A stretch of DNA of 64,000 nucleotides from Primula veris (Eukaryota; Streptophyta; Magnoliopsida; Ericales; Primulaceae): positions 41,684,795 through 41,748,794 of the forward strand of contig OY821740.1 of the NCBI GenBank assembly GCA_963682055.1, written 5' to 3'. Shown piece after piece: positions 48,001 to 58,672 of this stretch (position 1 is its first letter; each line of letters begins with the position of its first letter). Below the pieces are notes generated by a model, which saw only the letters and a list, made by a program, of their open reading frames with translations, did not search any database and was not told where the DNA came from. The position numbers and the translations under genes are program-made.

Positions 48001-49327
48001 CCTTGCTACTAACTATCCGGACCGTTTCAAAGTTTACTATGTGCTGAATCAGGTACTGTTGATGCTTTCTCATTTTTGTGTATAGGTTTTGTACACCTAA
48101 CAGTAACTTTTTTTCAAGATTTTGTTCACGAGCTTCCAAGAAGTTTATCTTTTCTACTGGACAGTCCCTTTTACACTGCCCTCAATTGGTCCCCTCGACT
48201 TGCCACAATCCTATAATTTTGTACACCGGAATTAGTGCAACTTTTTGACAAAGATATCAATATATCGTTCACGGTAGAAAGTTATCATGTAAGTCGATGT
48301 TACAAAGTTGAAGTCATTACACAAAATCAACCAGAATGTGTAGTTCATCACACTAAAACTGATAATCAAATGTTCAGGTTACTGAAGTAAAATTTGTCTC
48401 CTAGTTTAGTGTACCAAAGATTATTTACCTCTTGTTCTTTCTATACGGACAATTAGCTGCATTCCGAGAAATGGTAATTAGTCGTGTTTGGCAGCAATTT
48501 TAAGAGAATAATATTGAAAATGCCTATCAAAACATTGTTTTTCAATTTCTAAATAAAAAAATGCCTTTATTTTGTAATTCTTTAAAAAAAAGATGTGAAG
48601 CCTAAATTCTGTCATTCCTTTTCACTGATGAAGTTGCATCTTGCTTTATTTTTTTTTTCAGCCTCCAGAGGTATGGAACGGCGGTGCTGGTTTTGTGTCT
48701 AAAGAAATGATTGAAGCTCACTGTCCTGCACCAGCTTCTGATATTCAGGTACGGTTTCTCGATTTTCATTAAATGCAAAATGGGGTCCACCTTTGGATTT
48801 ATGTAAAGCATATGATAGTATAGTCCTTTCATATTTTTCATGTAAAGCATGACAGTAATATGTTTGGAACTCGGAGGAAAAGCACTTGAAGATTTGATAA
48901 ACTAAACTGAAATAAAAACATGTATGCCAACGCTTGCTTTATTTGTTCATAAAAGATCTATTTCCGGTTTTCTCAAAAATAGGTTTTGCATTTCCATTTT
49001 TTAGTTCTGAAGACAGAAATGTAAAAATGAATGGTTTCATCCTAAATGGGTTTTTCTTTTTTGTATAGTTTTCCTTCTGAAGATGGTAAAAACCATAGCC
49101 AAATAGAAATACTCACCACATAACACTAAACCAGACAGATTAAAAGTTCCCATAACCCATTTTTGAAAAATTAAGATTACTCCATAAATACATACTACTA
49201 TACATAACGTGCTTAATTTATTGATGAACTGAAGATTCTAAGGTGTGGTCCTCCACCGATGAACAAGGCAATGGCTTCTCATCTTGAAGCTCTTGGATAT
49301 GCCCCTGAGATGCAGTTTCAGTTCTAA
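45045..49327 (+). CDS. CBR1: NADH-cytochrome b5 reductase, CBR1-like
   Basis: Predicted 279-aa membrane-anchored flavoenzyme. It passes electrons from NADH through FAD to cytochrome b5 and so supports fatty-acid desaturation and other ER reactions. Nine coding exons: 45045-45156, 46435-46576, 46710-46800, 46918-46995, 47519-47599, 47808-47897, 47987-48052, 48662-48748 and 49235-49327. The frame is kept at each GT-AG junction. Residues about 10-31 form one N-terminal membrane segment. The FAD-binding motif KPYTPTT is at 96-102, followed by [18 protein letters not shown]-binding motifs are [10 protein letters not shown] (about 159-168) and CGPPPMN (253-259). The protein ends in MQFQF, and the length is close to Arabidopsis CBR1 (about 281 aa, from memory). 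Exon 2 is started at 46435 because this restores the conserved [12 protein letters not shown] downstream AG would drop residues. A Stowaway MITE lies in intron 1. Confidence 0.93.
45415..45657. mobile_element. Stowaway-type MITE in CBR1 intron 1
   Basis: The 243-bp element starts CTGGTTTTGTCCCATAATAA and ends, on the opposite strand, CTCCCTGCTTCCCATAATAA. TA flanks both sides (45413-45414 and 45658-45659). It has no coding frame. Confidence 0.65.
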
Positions 49328-50675
49328 ATCCATTATTGACCAGAGCCTCATGAACTCGGTTATCCTGATAATTAATAAGATTTCCTTGCAGATTATCGAC
49401 AATTTAGACACTTCGCTATGCTTTCTTGAATTTGTCAGTCAAAGATGATTTATAGTGGTTTATGCTCCAGAAGAGTCTCAATGTTATATTTCTTATTATT
49501 TTCATGGTTTACTTCATTTTAAACGCATGTTATTGTTTAAGCTTTGGTTTTAACCAAGGGCTTGTTTGCTTAATGTTTCAAGCTCCCTTTAACTTTTTTT
49601 GCTTATAAAACTGCGGTTTATTTGGCTGACTTAAAGGCCAATTTTTAAAATTTCTTGGTCAGAAAAAAGCAAGAAATTCTAGCTAGATGAGCTTTTTTTC
49701 ACCTTAAATAAAAGTTGCTGGCAATCAAGCACTATGTACACATTCCGTAAACCCGTTTCATCAATTAGCTAAAGCATTTGGTTACCCCTTGATTAATATA
49801 ACTAATATTTGGTTTAACCACACAACATTAACACTTGCGTACGCACTGGGGTTTGTTTGGACCGTTTGGAGGCAGCTTTTAGTAGCCAACTTGACTAACT
49901 TCAGGTTAGAAAAGGCTGATTACATCCAGCTTAAAACTACTATCTTTCAAGTAAAAGAACAAAAAAAGAACTCAAATGTTTTTAGTTGGCCAGCCAATTC
50001 ATTGCAACTTTATAAGTAAATTAAGTAAACATCCTAAGCCTAAAATTGGCAGCCAACAAGCCTTAAATTCAACAGTCAACCTTATTCGCATACTATAAAC
50101 TCTGAATTCGCTATCACGAGATTGATCATGCATTGAACTTTATAGCCAAAACCTAAACAGCTCATTTTTAGCGTAAGACTGAGTAGCAAACACCTAATAA
50201 CATGGCCTGCTTTTGGGTTTATGCAGATGAATAAAGATGATTTTCTTTTACAGAGTTTAAATTTTAAAACATTTTACATATATAGGGTCTTTGATCACAT
50301 GATCAATACACATCCTCTGAAGACATGTATCGCCTTCTCTCTTTTGCTGCTGCTACAAAAAAATGACATATATCGCGTGGGTACTATCTAAAAACCGAAA
50401 CATGTGGAAAATTTTCCACACTAAATTAAAATCATATAGCCGATAGTACAAAAGGTGGTGCCCAATTGGGACATATCATCAATAACTCAACCATCAGACC
50501 TACCTTTTCATGCAAGTATTTCATGCATAGCTGCCCAAGGAGGTAGAGTAATCAATCACACGTTATATCTCAAATTGCATGCCTATTTAATAAACTCGAA
50601 ACTGGTGATCGAAATCACTACCTATAGGATAAAGGAAGTAAGAAAAAGTCTAAAACTGCAGATTTTGCTGTTACG
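49328..50675. other. Intergenic region, CBR1 to MIF
   Basis: Likely CBR1 3' UTR and MIF promoter and leader. No repeats with clear ends and no further gene were recognised. The short open frames do not resemble known proteins. Confidence 0.5.
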
Positions 50676-50951
50676 ATGAAGGGCAATGGAGCACAGAAAG
50701 TGTATGCTAATGGGGGTAACTGTTTCAATAACAGAAGGGCAGTAAAATATATGGAGTGTAGGAAAAACCATGCCGCTGATAAAGGCGGATACGCCGTGGA
50801 TGGTTGTCGGGAGTTTATGGCAGCTGGAGAAATGGGCACCGCCGCTGGGCTGAGGTGTGCCGCTTGTACCTGTCATAGAAACTTTCATAGGAGGGAAATG
50901 GAAAACGAAAATTGCAATTATGATTGTAATTCCACACTTGCGAATGCGTAA
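50676..50951 (+). CDS. Mini zinc finger (MIF) protein
   Basis: A 91-aa intronless gene encoding only the ZF-HD zinc-finger module without a homeodomain. Conserved core residues run from V23 to E74 with C28, H32, C44, C61, C64, C66, H67 and H71, within [20 protein letters not shown] and [14 protein letters not shown]. Known MIF proteins are small nuclear or cytoplasmic interactors. They pair with ZF-HD transcription factors, block their DNA binding or recruit corepressors, and so influence hormone responses and meristem termination. Length and lack of introns are normal for the family. The start is the only ATG that includes the basic N-terminus. The C-terminal tail ([15 protein letters not shown]) is not conserved. 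Confidence 0.93.
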   Translation: MKGNGAQKVYANGGNCFNNRRAVKYMECRKNHAADKGGYAVDGCREFMAAGEMGTAAGLRCAACTCHRNFHRREMENENCNYDCNSTLANA

Positions 50952-52062
50952 TAAACTCACTGGTCCGGATGGGTAGTTCATTTAAGGAGAATATATGGGT
51001 AATGGTATGTACAAGGAAGAAGTGATTTCGATGTATTGAAGGGTAAAGCTATAATGATGTTGGAGAAACCTTACTTGAAAGAAATAACGAATTTGGAATC
51101 TGTTACCATAAGAGGTGATGAGATTAGCTAGTAAATGAAACCGAAATTGTAATATCTTCTGTTCTATCATCTGTAATTTGTTTCACATTTAGATTTACAT
51201 AAACATAATTATAAAGGGACCTGCAGCATAGAAGAATCAGGTACGCCTGCAACAACAATAAAAACTAGCTCTTTCCAGGCAAAATAAATAAAATTTTGGT
51301 CAAACAGCTAAAAACTTCAGCTTATTTAGGCCATTGACAAAGCAATCTAGTTTAAAAGCTGGACAAGGAACAACTACTTAAAAACCAAATATCTCAGTAA
51401 CAAAGCTGCAGCCAAGACAAACCCAAAGTCGCTCGCTCCCAGTTTGCAGTAATTAAGCTTGTTCAAGATTAGTACACATATGGAAGGAAAGTATTCTAAA
51501 ATTTAATAAGAATATTCGCAAGATGGCCAAAGAATAGTATTGAACACTAAATACGTAAATCGTTGACATCAAAAGAAGATCTTTGAGCAGTAGTAAATCA
51601 AGAACCAAACACTCCACACATACATAAAGCACAAGAACCGAACATAACACATTCAGCGATGAAATCCAAGAGTATTAACTACACCCATCATATATTTGAA
51701 TTCGGACCATCACATGGACAATTCATATAAATCCTACTGGGTAAATACTAGATAGTATCAATCCCTCTGAAGTCTGAACTATCTAGGAACTTAAAATCTA
51801 AAAGTAAAACGACTTCCCAACCTAGCCAGTAAAATTACTTCTGAAAACAGCTAGAAATCAACTTTCGATATCGTATAAGCTTAGTCCAAAATTACTATTG
51901 AAGAAAAAAACACCAATGATATAAATGGTCCAATTAAACTAATATAGTAGCACCAACTAAAGGCGCAATTAACCACCTTATCAAAAGAGAAACGTCTATT
52001 CTAACATAGTACTATAGATGTTGAAAAAATAAGATAGTGCCTGCACTTGATCATTATTCTCT
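50952..52062. other. Intergenic region, MIF to presenilin 3' side
   Basis: Includes probable MIF 3' UTR. No gene and no bounded element were recognised. A short duplicated phrase (AAACAGCTAAAAACTTCAGC-like) suggests nothing certain. Confidence 0.45.
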
Positions 52063-53579
52063 CACAACCTTTAAATAAAATCAGAAGTGTTTTAGAAGGC
52101 ATTACATTTTTCCTCATCGCCAGATCATAAATAGCAAACATGTAGAATGTAAGTGTTGTGACCAAAATTTTCATTCAACTGATCTAGGTTGTCAAAAAGG
52201 ACTAACACGACTAAGAAACAATAAGTTAAGACCGAGTATCACGCGGCAAGGTTTTTCAACGCTTGGGTCAGTTAATTCTCTATAGATAGAACGAGAGAAA
52301 TCCTGACGAAAATGCTCTTGGAAAAGGTTTGTTAATTAACATTGTGAATCTTATTACTTGTGACTTGGGAAATACAGAGAGGCGCAGCGCCACGTAGCAG
52401 TAGCTATTTATGTCTAACAAAAACTCCTACAGGATCCAATTAGAATATATTCATTATCAACATATAAAACAAAAAACTCTACGTAAGCTAAGCATTGGTA
52501 TAAAATAAACATAAGACATTTTAAGATCTTAGGAATCGAATTCAAACACGTGTAAAAAAGCAAAAGGAGCAAACATTATGTAAATAACAATGAAATCCCA
52601 GGAAAAAAAAAACATTCAAGTCTATTACATATATCATTCATATATTCAATTTCAATCATTACAAGGTCTTCCGATATAATGCCCTACATGGGGAATTAAT
52701 GCCAGTCACCCCTAGACTATAATAAGAAGTTACGAACAGATATCAAACTTTCCATACTATATAAGATTAATCATTACCTCATAAGCACCATGTTCAGGTT
52801 ACGCAATTTACTTTCCACACCCTAATCTCATGCAGCAGACAGAGAAATAAGTTCACAGTTTACCTGACCATTATCCTATCATAACCCTTAAACAAGTTCA
52901 GAAATGTTTAAGAAGGCATTAAATTTTTCCTCATTGCCAGATTTTAGTAATTTTAGCTTCCTAAATAGCAAGCATGTAGAATGAAAGTGTTGTGCCCATA
53001 ATTTTAATTCAACTGATCTAGGTTGTCAAAAAGGAGTAGCATGACAAAGAAACAGTAAGTTAAGGCCGAGGATCATGGGGAAAAGCTTTTCGACGCTTAG
53101 GTTAGTTAATTCTCTATAGAAAGAACGAGACAAATCATGTTGAATGCTCTTGGAAAAGGTTTGTTAATAAAATTGTGAATCTTATCACTTTTGACTTGGA
53201 ATTTACAGAGATGCGCGACGTGGCACGGTGGCAGTAACTATTTATGCCTAACAAAAACTCCTACAGGATCCAATTAGAATATACTCATTATAAACATAAA
53301 AAACTACGTAAGCTAAGGATTGGTATAAGCATTAGACATTTTAAGATCTTAGGTATCTAACTCAAACACATATAAAAAGAAGTAGGAGCAAAGATTATGC
53401 AATTAACAATGAAATCACAGGAAAAAAACATTAAAGTCGATAAGATATACTATCATTCATATATTTCATTTTCGATCATTACAAGGTCTTTCGACATAAT
53501 ACCCTACATGGGGAATTAATGCCAGCCACCCCTAAACTATAATAAGAAGTTACGAACGGAGATCAAACTTTCCATACTA
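52063..53579. repeat. Direct tandem duplication of about 0.7 kb
   Basis: Copy 1 (about 52063-52759) and copy 2 (about 52876-53579) are direct copies offset by about 820 bp, separated by about 115 bp. Many long blocks match, for example GATCTAGGTTGTCAAAAAGG, GCTCTTGGAAAAGGTTTGTT, CTCCTACAGGATCCAATTAG and CTACATGGGGAATTAATGCC. Substitutions and small indels are scattered. It lies just beyond the 3' end of presenilin and could include its untranslated region. No coding frame is shared. Confidence 0.8.
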
Positions 53580-53648
53580 ATAATTACCGTTAACAAAAAG
53601 CCTGAAATTACCTTCGAAATCACATCACCGCTATTATCAACAGTCCGA

Positions 53649-54980
53649 TCAAAACATCATTAAGTTGGTCGAAGTACCAACAACAAAAGGCTCCATCAAC
53701 AACCTAGTCAAAAAGTAGAAAGTGATCCCCAACATGATTGAAATCGGCAGAGCTGGCAAAGCATGTCGAAAAACAGCCAACAATGTAAGAGTACACCCCA
53801 ACCCACATATGATCGCCAAATAACACGCGTACACAGTCATCAAATCGTACATCGCAGCCCTACCCACAAGCACACTATAGAAAACAAAGTCCCCTAAACC
53901 AAGCCTTATCCCATGATCACTCAAAACCGAAGCTTCCCCATCACCATTTCTATTTCTATTTCTATTTCCATTTCCACTTCCACTTCCACTTCCACTTCCA
54001 CTTCCACTTCCACTTCCGTTTCCACTTTGATTTCGGTTTCCATTACTAGACCCCGCCCTATCGTTATCCACATGCATATTCACTGCAAGAAGAGAGCTTT
54101 CCTCATCGATCTCAATCTCCGTTTGCCCACCCTGTCCTGAACTCTCCCCGACATCCCTCCTAGACACTTCTTGAAGCTCCACCGAGCCGCTTCTAGAAGC
54201 CATACCCACAAAAAGGCCTAAACTTGAACCATTAGGGTTTTGATTCACATTCCGCCTAGCTTCGTAAACCAAAGCCGGTAACTCCTCGTTTCTACGAGTA
54301 GCTAACTCAACCAAGATTCTCAAAGGCCCACCGGGGACCAAAACTGCGACCAAATCATATAAAGCCAACGCCACCAGCAAAGCCCAAGTTGTCCATTCGG
54401 GTAGTTTAGTAAACCAAACCGCTACGATCATCCCTAAAGTCACCGTATACCCTTGTTTCACCACGATCGGTACACAACTCGCGAAAATCGAGAAAACCCC
54501 AACCACACTAAAATTAAAAAGGATCACCGAAAACGTCACATAATCGATCGGAATGGAGAAATTCTGGATCAAGGACACCAAGATCGACCCTCCCAACATT
54601 CCAAGGGTAACAAACGACGACAAGGTCATGTAACCAATTAAAAAACGAGTGAAATTGAAATAGTACAAAAGGACTATTAAGAACGTGGCGAATGTGATCA
54701 AGGCTACGAAAACAAGAGCGTTTTCCAACGCACCCTCGAGCTTTTTGGAAGTGGGGTCGGATGGGATTTCGGAGTAGACTAAGTTGGCGGCAGTGATGAC
54801 GGGAGTGCGAGGAGAGAGAGGGGAAGAGAGGGAATAAACGAGGAGGACGACAAGGAGCATACAGATGGAAACAGGGGACATTATTCCGATTAAATCGGAT
54901 CCGATTAATGAAAGGATACTATTGTTGTCATTGTTATTGTTGATTTCATTGTTGTTGTTAATGTTGTTTGTGTTTTCCAT
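53649..54980 (-). CDS. Presenilin, catalytic subunit of gamma-secretase
   Basis: A 443-aa polytopic intramembrane aspartyl protease in one exon, as usual for plant presenilins. It acts with nicastrin, APH-1 and PEN-2 in endomembranes. Substrates in plants are little known. An Asn-rich N-terminus (about 20 aa) precedes the first membrane segment. Catalytic D209 is in LYDLVAVL and D364 in RLGLGDFVFYS. The PALP motif is at 409-412. About nine hydrophobic segments can be traced. The cytosolic loop (about 225-350) is long and carries a Ser-Gly repeat (about 322-336) followed by Asn-Arg repeats, encoded by hexanucleotide microsatellites. The ATG at 54980 is followed by a normal frame. A GA-rich repeat lies just upstream in the probable leader (about 55016-55028). 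Neighbouring genes give no hint about its job. Confidence 0.95.
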   Translation of the reverse strand: MENTNNINNNNEINNNNDNNSILSLIGSDLIGIMSPVSICMLLVVLLVYSLSSPLSPRTPVITAANLVYSEIPSDPTSKKLEGALENALVFVALITFATFLIVLLYYFNFTRFLIGYMTLSSFVTLGMLGGSILVSLIQNFSIPIDYVTFSVILFNFSVVGVFSIFASCVPIVVKQGYTVTLGMIVAVWFTKLPEWTTWALLVALALYDLVAVLVPGGPLRILVELATRRNEELPALVYEARRNVNQNPNGSSLGLFVGMASRSGSVELQEVSRRDVGESSGQGGQTEIEIDEESSLLAVNMHVDNDRAGSSNGNRNQSGNGSGSGSGSGSGSGSGNGNRNRNRNGDGEASVLSDHGIRLGLGDFVFYSVLVGRAAMYDLMTVYACYLAIICGLGCTLTLLAVFRHALPALPISIMLGITFYFLTRLLMEPFVVGTSTNLMMF

Positions 54981-55075
54981 TTTATGTTTTGTGTTTTGAG
55001 TTCTGGGTTTCGGTGAGAGAGAGAGAGAGTGAGTTTTGTCTACTTGTCTTAACTTGTTACTTGTACTTACAAACA

Positions 55076-55245
55076 GATCATAAAGCTACTTTTAACCGGA
55101 AACCCGAACCGAACCCGAACCCAAACAAAAAAACCGAAATAAAATTCGGTTTGGTTTCACTTGGTATCGGAAAAAAATCGAAACCCAAACCGAAATTAAA
55201 AATGGAAAAAATTGAAAACCGAAAACCGATTAAGAACACAATTGT
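55076..55245. repeat. Relic of GGTTCGG-type hAT MITE in presenilin promoter
   Basis: Repeated AACCCGAACCGAACCC and AAACCGAAA motifs with an inverted TTCGGTTTGGTTT segment resemble the MITE at 44627-44799. Neither ends nor target duplication could be fixed. It lies 100-270 bp upstream of the presenilin start codon. Confidence 0.4.
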
Positions 55246-55658
55246 ATACATTTTTATTTATTAATAATGATGTTGGGTGGTGCAAGCAAAATCTTAGTTA
55301 TTTCACGTATATGTAAGAAAAGTAAAAAAAAATAACGAGCGAGACTTTCCTTTTTATCTGTTTTTATTATTTTAAGTTGTAAAAAGTTATATATATATAT
55401 ATATACACACATAACCTCTCCATATATATATATATATATACCAGCGGACCTGTCCACCCGATGAGTGTAAATTCAAGAAAAAATATGTAACACGTTATGA
55501 TAGAATTTTAAATGAACGGATGGACAATTATGCTTGAGAGCGAGAGAGGGGGAATTTGATGACAGCGTGCAATTATAATTTGTTAGAAGATAGGTTAATA
55601 ATTAGATGACAGTTATTTTTATTTTAATTCTCCTCTTCACATAAACTAATAGTATATA

Positions 55659-55740
<82 letters not shown>

Positions 55741-56205
55741 TTGTGCCCCATGAGTTGCGTGTGCGGCGCGTAATGCAATAAAAATATAGAAAATATGTAT
55801 AGTTATGATATAAATATGTGGATAATAAAAAAAATATAGTTTAATATTTAAAATAATGTTTGGTTGTTAAAAAGTGATAAATAGTTTTATTAGTTTTTAC
55901 TTTTTTATGGAAGTATGATATTATTGTAATTAATATAAAGGTTTAGGGGTATTTTTGAAAAAAAAATGGCTAAATTGGACAAGCTCATATGACTTGGATT
56001 GACTTATTATAATACAACGATGTATATATAAACGTAACAACTAACAATCTTACCATTAATAGGAAGAATGTATATTCTTCACATTTTATTCGTAGCAAAA
56101 TATATTTTTAAAAATTATATCTTTAGCTTTTCTTTGGTATAACAAGTATATCCATATATATAAACAACTAATAAATTTCCGGAGTAGTACGATATAGACA
56201 CAATC
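55246..56205. other. AT-rich intergenic DNA
   Basis: Two TA runs flank 55390-55440. Nothing gene-like was found. Confidence 0.45.
55661..55735. repeat. Long AT microsatellite
   Basis: An uninterrupted AT run of about 75 bp. It is the longest simple repeat in the window. Confidence 0.9.
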
Positions 56206-56707
56206 ATGGTTTCAAAAGTCGCTAGGCGGACTAAAAACGGGATGTGGGGCCTGAGGGACTAAACGAATAAGCGGGGCCTAGGCGGAAAAACTATTTTTTA
56301 TCATTTTAGTGGAGGTTTTTGAATTTTCATTTGGCATATAGGTTGTAAAATTAATTAACAAGCTAAATTAAACATTTATACATCATTAATGTAACGGCAT
56401 AGTATCAAGAATTCAACAAAAGCTATGTAAATAGTATATATGTATAATCGAGCATAAACCAAAATAAATATAGATATGCATTCAAATACAAATTGTAAAC
56501 GTAAATCTTGATTGATTATAAACATGATTTTTGTACTAATTTTTTTAAAAAAGATTTAATTAAAAAAATGCACTAATTTCGACAAGATTGGCCCGTTTGA
56601 CTCGGCTTTGACCATATCAAAGCGTCTGGATTAATCGGGGCATAAAAGCAGGGTCTGTCGCCTAGGCGGGGATTAATCAGAGCAAGACGGTGACTTTTAA
56701 AATAGAG
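56206..56707. mobile_element. Mutator-like MITE with imperfect 9-bp duplication
   Basis: A 502-bp segment with inverted ends: ATGGTTTCAAAAGTCGCTAG on the left and CTCTATTTTAAAAGTCACCG on the opposite strand at the right. Flanking nonamers GACACAATC and GATACAATT agree at seven of nine bases. Inner copies of CTAGGCGG and CCTAGGCGG add further inverted structure. Size and end type resemble the element at 10387-10885. Confidence 0.5.
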
Positions 56708-57309
56708 GATACAATTGATACAATTTTTTTTATAAATAATTATTAATTTTTCCTTCATAAATATTTTATTTAATTATATATTATATGATTAGTCTGATTA
56801 GTTTTTGAATTTTGAGTATAAATCGTTTTAACTTTTGAGTATTTATAAAAAAAATCGTTTCAAACCGGAAAACCGATTCAAATCGAGAAATCGAAACATC
56901 GGTTCAAACCGGAACGAAGCCGAAAATACCGGTTTCGATTTAATACGATTATATCGTTAAGAAAATCAAAACGAACCGAAACCGGAATTATTTTCAGTTT
57001 GGTTCCGGTTTTCTTGAAAATCGAACCGTACTAAACCGATCCCACCCCTAATACTACAAAGAGGAAAAAAAACTACTTTTTAAGTTGTGGGAAAAAACTG
57101 AAAGTAAGAAGAAATCTCATAACTTGCTAATTTTTGTGAGGTAATAATAATATGATATAAATGCAATAATATTCGTATTAATAATTAATATAATCAATTT
57201 GAAATTTGGAATCTACTATTTAATAATTAAATAATGTGTTGAGGCACTTGATATAAAAACCATAAGTTTTATTAACATTTCAATTTTATTGTATTAAGGA
57301 GTATTATAA
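56708..57309. other. Intergenic DNA before the LTR element
   Basis: Contains an AACCGG/CCGGTT-rich segment (about 56855-57045), another hAT-type MITE relic. No gene was seen. Confidence 0.45.
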
Positions 57310-57314
57310 AATAT
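57310..57314. repeat. Target site duplication, left copy
   Basis: AATAT directly precedes the 5' LTR and is repeated directly after the 3' LTR at 62418-62422. A 5-bp duplication is the normal size for LTR retrotransposons. Confidence 0.85.
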
Positions 57315-58610
57315 TGTTGAACCTTGGGTTCAATAATTGATTTTGATTATAACTTTGATTATGTTTTTAATGATTTTACGATTTTTCTATTTCGATGATA
57401 TAACGCTTGTCTTTTCCAAAAGTAGAAAATGTAAATTTCAGACGCCAGAAAGATAGAGCACAGAAAAACGAAGACATCGGTTCAAGCGGAACCAGAATCA
57501 GAGCTAAAACGAATGAGTTACGAACTTTCGAAGAACAACGAGAAAACCGAGAAGCTGCCAGAGAGAAACGACCGATCGAATGGCAGAAACGACCGATAGT
57601 TTCTGGTCCAATTTCTTCCAGTGAGGTCGTCTGAAAAACGACCGGTCGACTGTAGAAAACGACCGATCGTTTTCTGCAGATTTCAAAAACGACCGGTCGA
57701 CTGAAAAACGACCGATCGTTTTTCAGCAGTTTTCAAAAACAGTTTTTCAGCTTATTCTGTAAAATTGCTTAAAACTTTTGGATAAAACCCTCAACCACTA
57801 CCAACGGTCATATACAGAAAAACATACCTTTTGGTCCATATAAACCACCCAAAATGACTCTCCAAACACATCTATTAATTCCATTCATATCCAATTACAC
57901 TCCTTCAACCTCTCTCAATCAAAATCCTAAATATCACCATTTTGGTGAATATATTCGAAAAAGAGGGAAATTAAGGAGAAAGCAATTCGAGCTCAACCTA
58001 AGATCAAACATCATCAAAACCACAAATTAGCTTATTTAGAAGCAATCAAATTGTGGGTGTTGTTTTTAATTTTCGATAAATTTGTAAAGAGCAAATTATA
58101 AGCTCATTGTGAGTGAGTGTTTGGGTAGAAGCTTTTAAGCCAAAGTGTTGGTTAAAAGTTATAGGTTAAACACTTGGGTACTCATAGATTGAAGGGGAGT
58201 CGTTGACTCATTAAACGTGTTCGCTTGCACTTGTATCAAGAGTAGGAACCTCGGGTAGAGGGTGAGCCAATCGGTCGATTGAGCTCGATAGGATTTGTAA
58301 AATCGGGAAGATCATTTTTAGTGAAATACTCGGTAGTACCGAGGAGAGGACGTAGGCCGTTTTGCCGAACCTCTATAAATCACGGTGTCAATTTCTTCCC
58401 TTAACTTTTACTTTCCGCAACTTATATTATTGCTTATTTTCTTGCTTGCGTTTAGGAATTCTAGCATTTCATCAACGTTATTAAACGCTTAAGCTTAGAA
58501 TTGCAAAAAGTTGGGTTGTTAGTTGCACTTAAGTTTAATTAGGCGAAAAGCGCCAAAAACCTTATTCACACCCCCCCCCCCTCTCTAAGGTTTAGCCGCA
58601 CGGGCCAACA
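57315..58610 (+). repeat. 5' LTR
   Basis: A 1,296-bp long terminal repeat starting TGTTGAACCTTGGG and ending GGGCCAACA. It contains a cluster of CGACCGATCG/CGACCGGTCG motifs (57569-57718), a likely TATA box (CTATAAAT near 58372) and a C-run near 58570. It is nearly the same as 61130-62417. Confidence 0.92.
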
Positions 58611-58612
58611 AT

Positions 58613-58624
58613 TGGTATCAGAGC
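58613..58624 (+). other. Primer-binding site for initiator tRNA-Met
   Basis: TGGTATCAGAGC starts two bases after the 5' LTR. It is complementary to the 3' end of plant initiator methionine tRNA, the standard primer for Copia-type reverse transcription. Confidence 0.9.
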
Positions 58625-58672
58625 TGAGGCTCTTGCATATAGGAATCTAACGATTTAAGAGTTAAGATCCCG

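Noticed and set aside
50622..50981. Minus-strand frame of about 119 codons over the MIF gene
   Set aside because: It is antisense to a well-supported MIF coding sequence and resembles no family.
53913..54140. Plus-strand frame with Ser-Thr repeats
   Set aside because: It is the antisense shadow of the presenilin loop microsatellite.
55661..55735. Replication origin or scaffold-attachment site in the AT run
   Set aside because: A simple dinucleotide run alone does not support such a function.
57407..57634. Open frame in the 5' LTR (and its copy in the 3' LTR)
   Set aside because: It lies in LTR sequence built of repeated palindromes. The 3' LTR copy differs, and no protein family fits.
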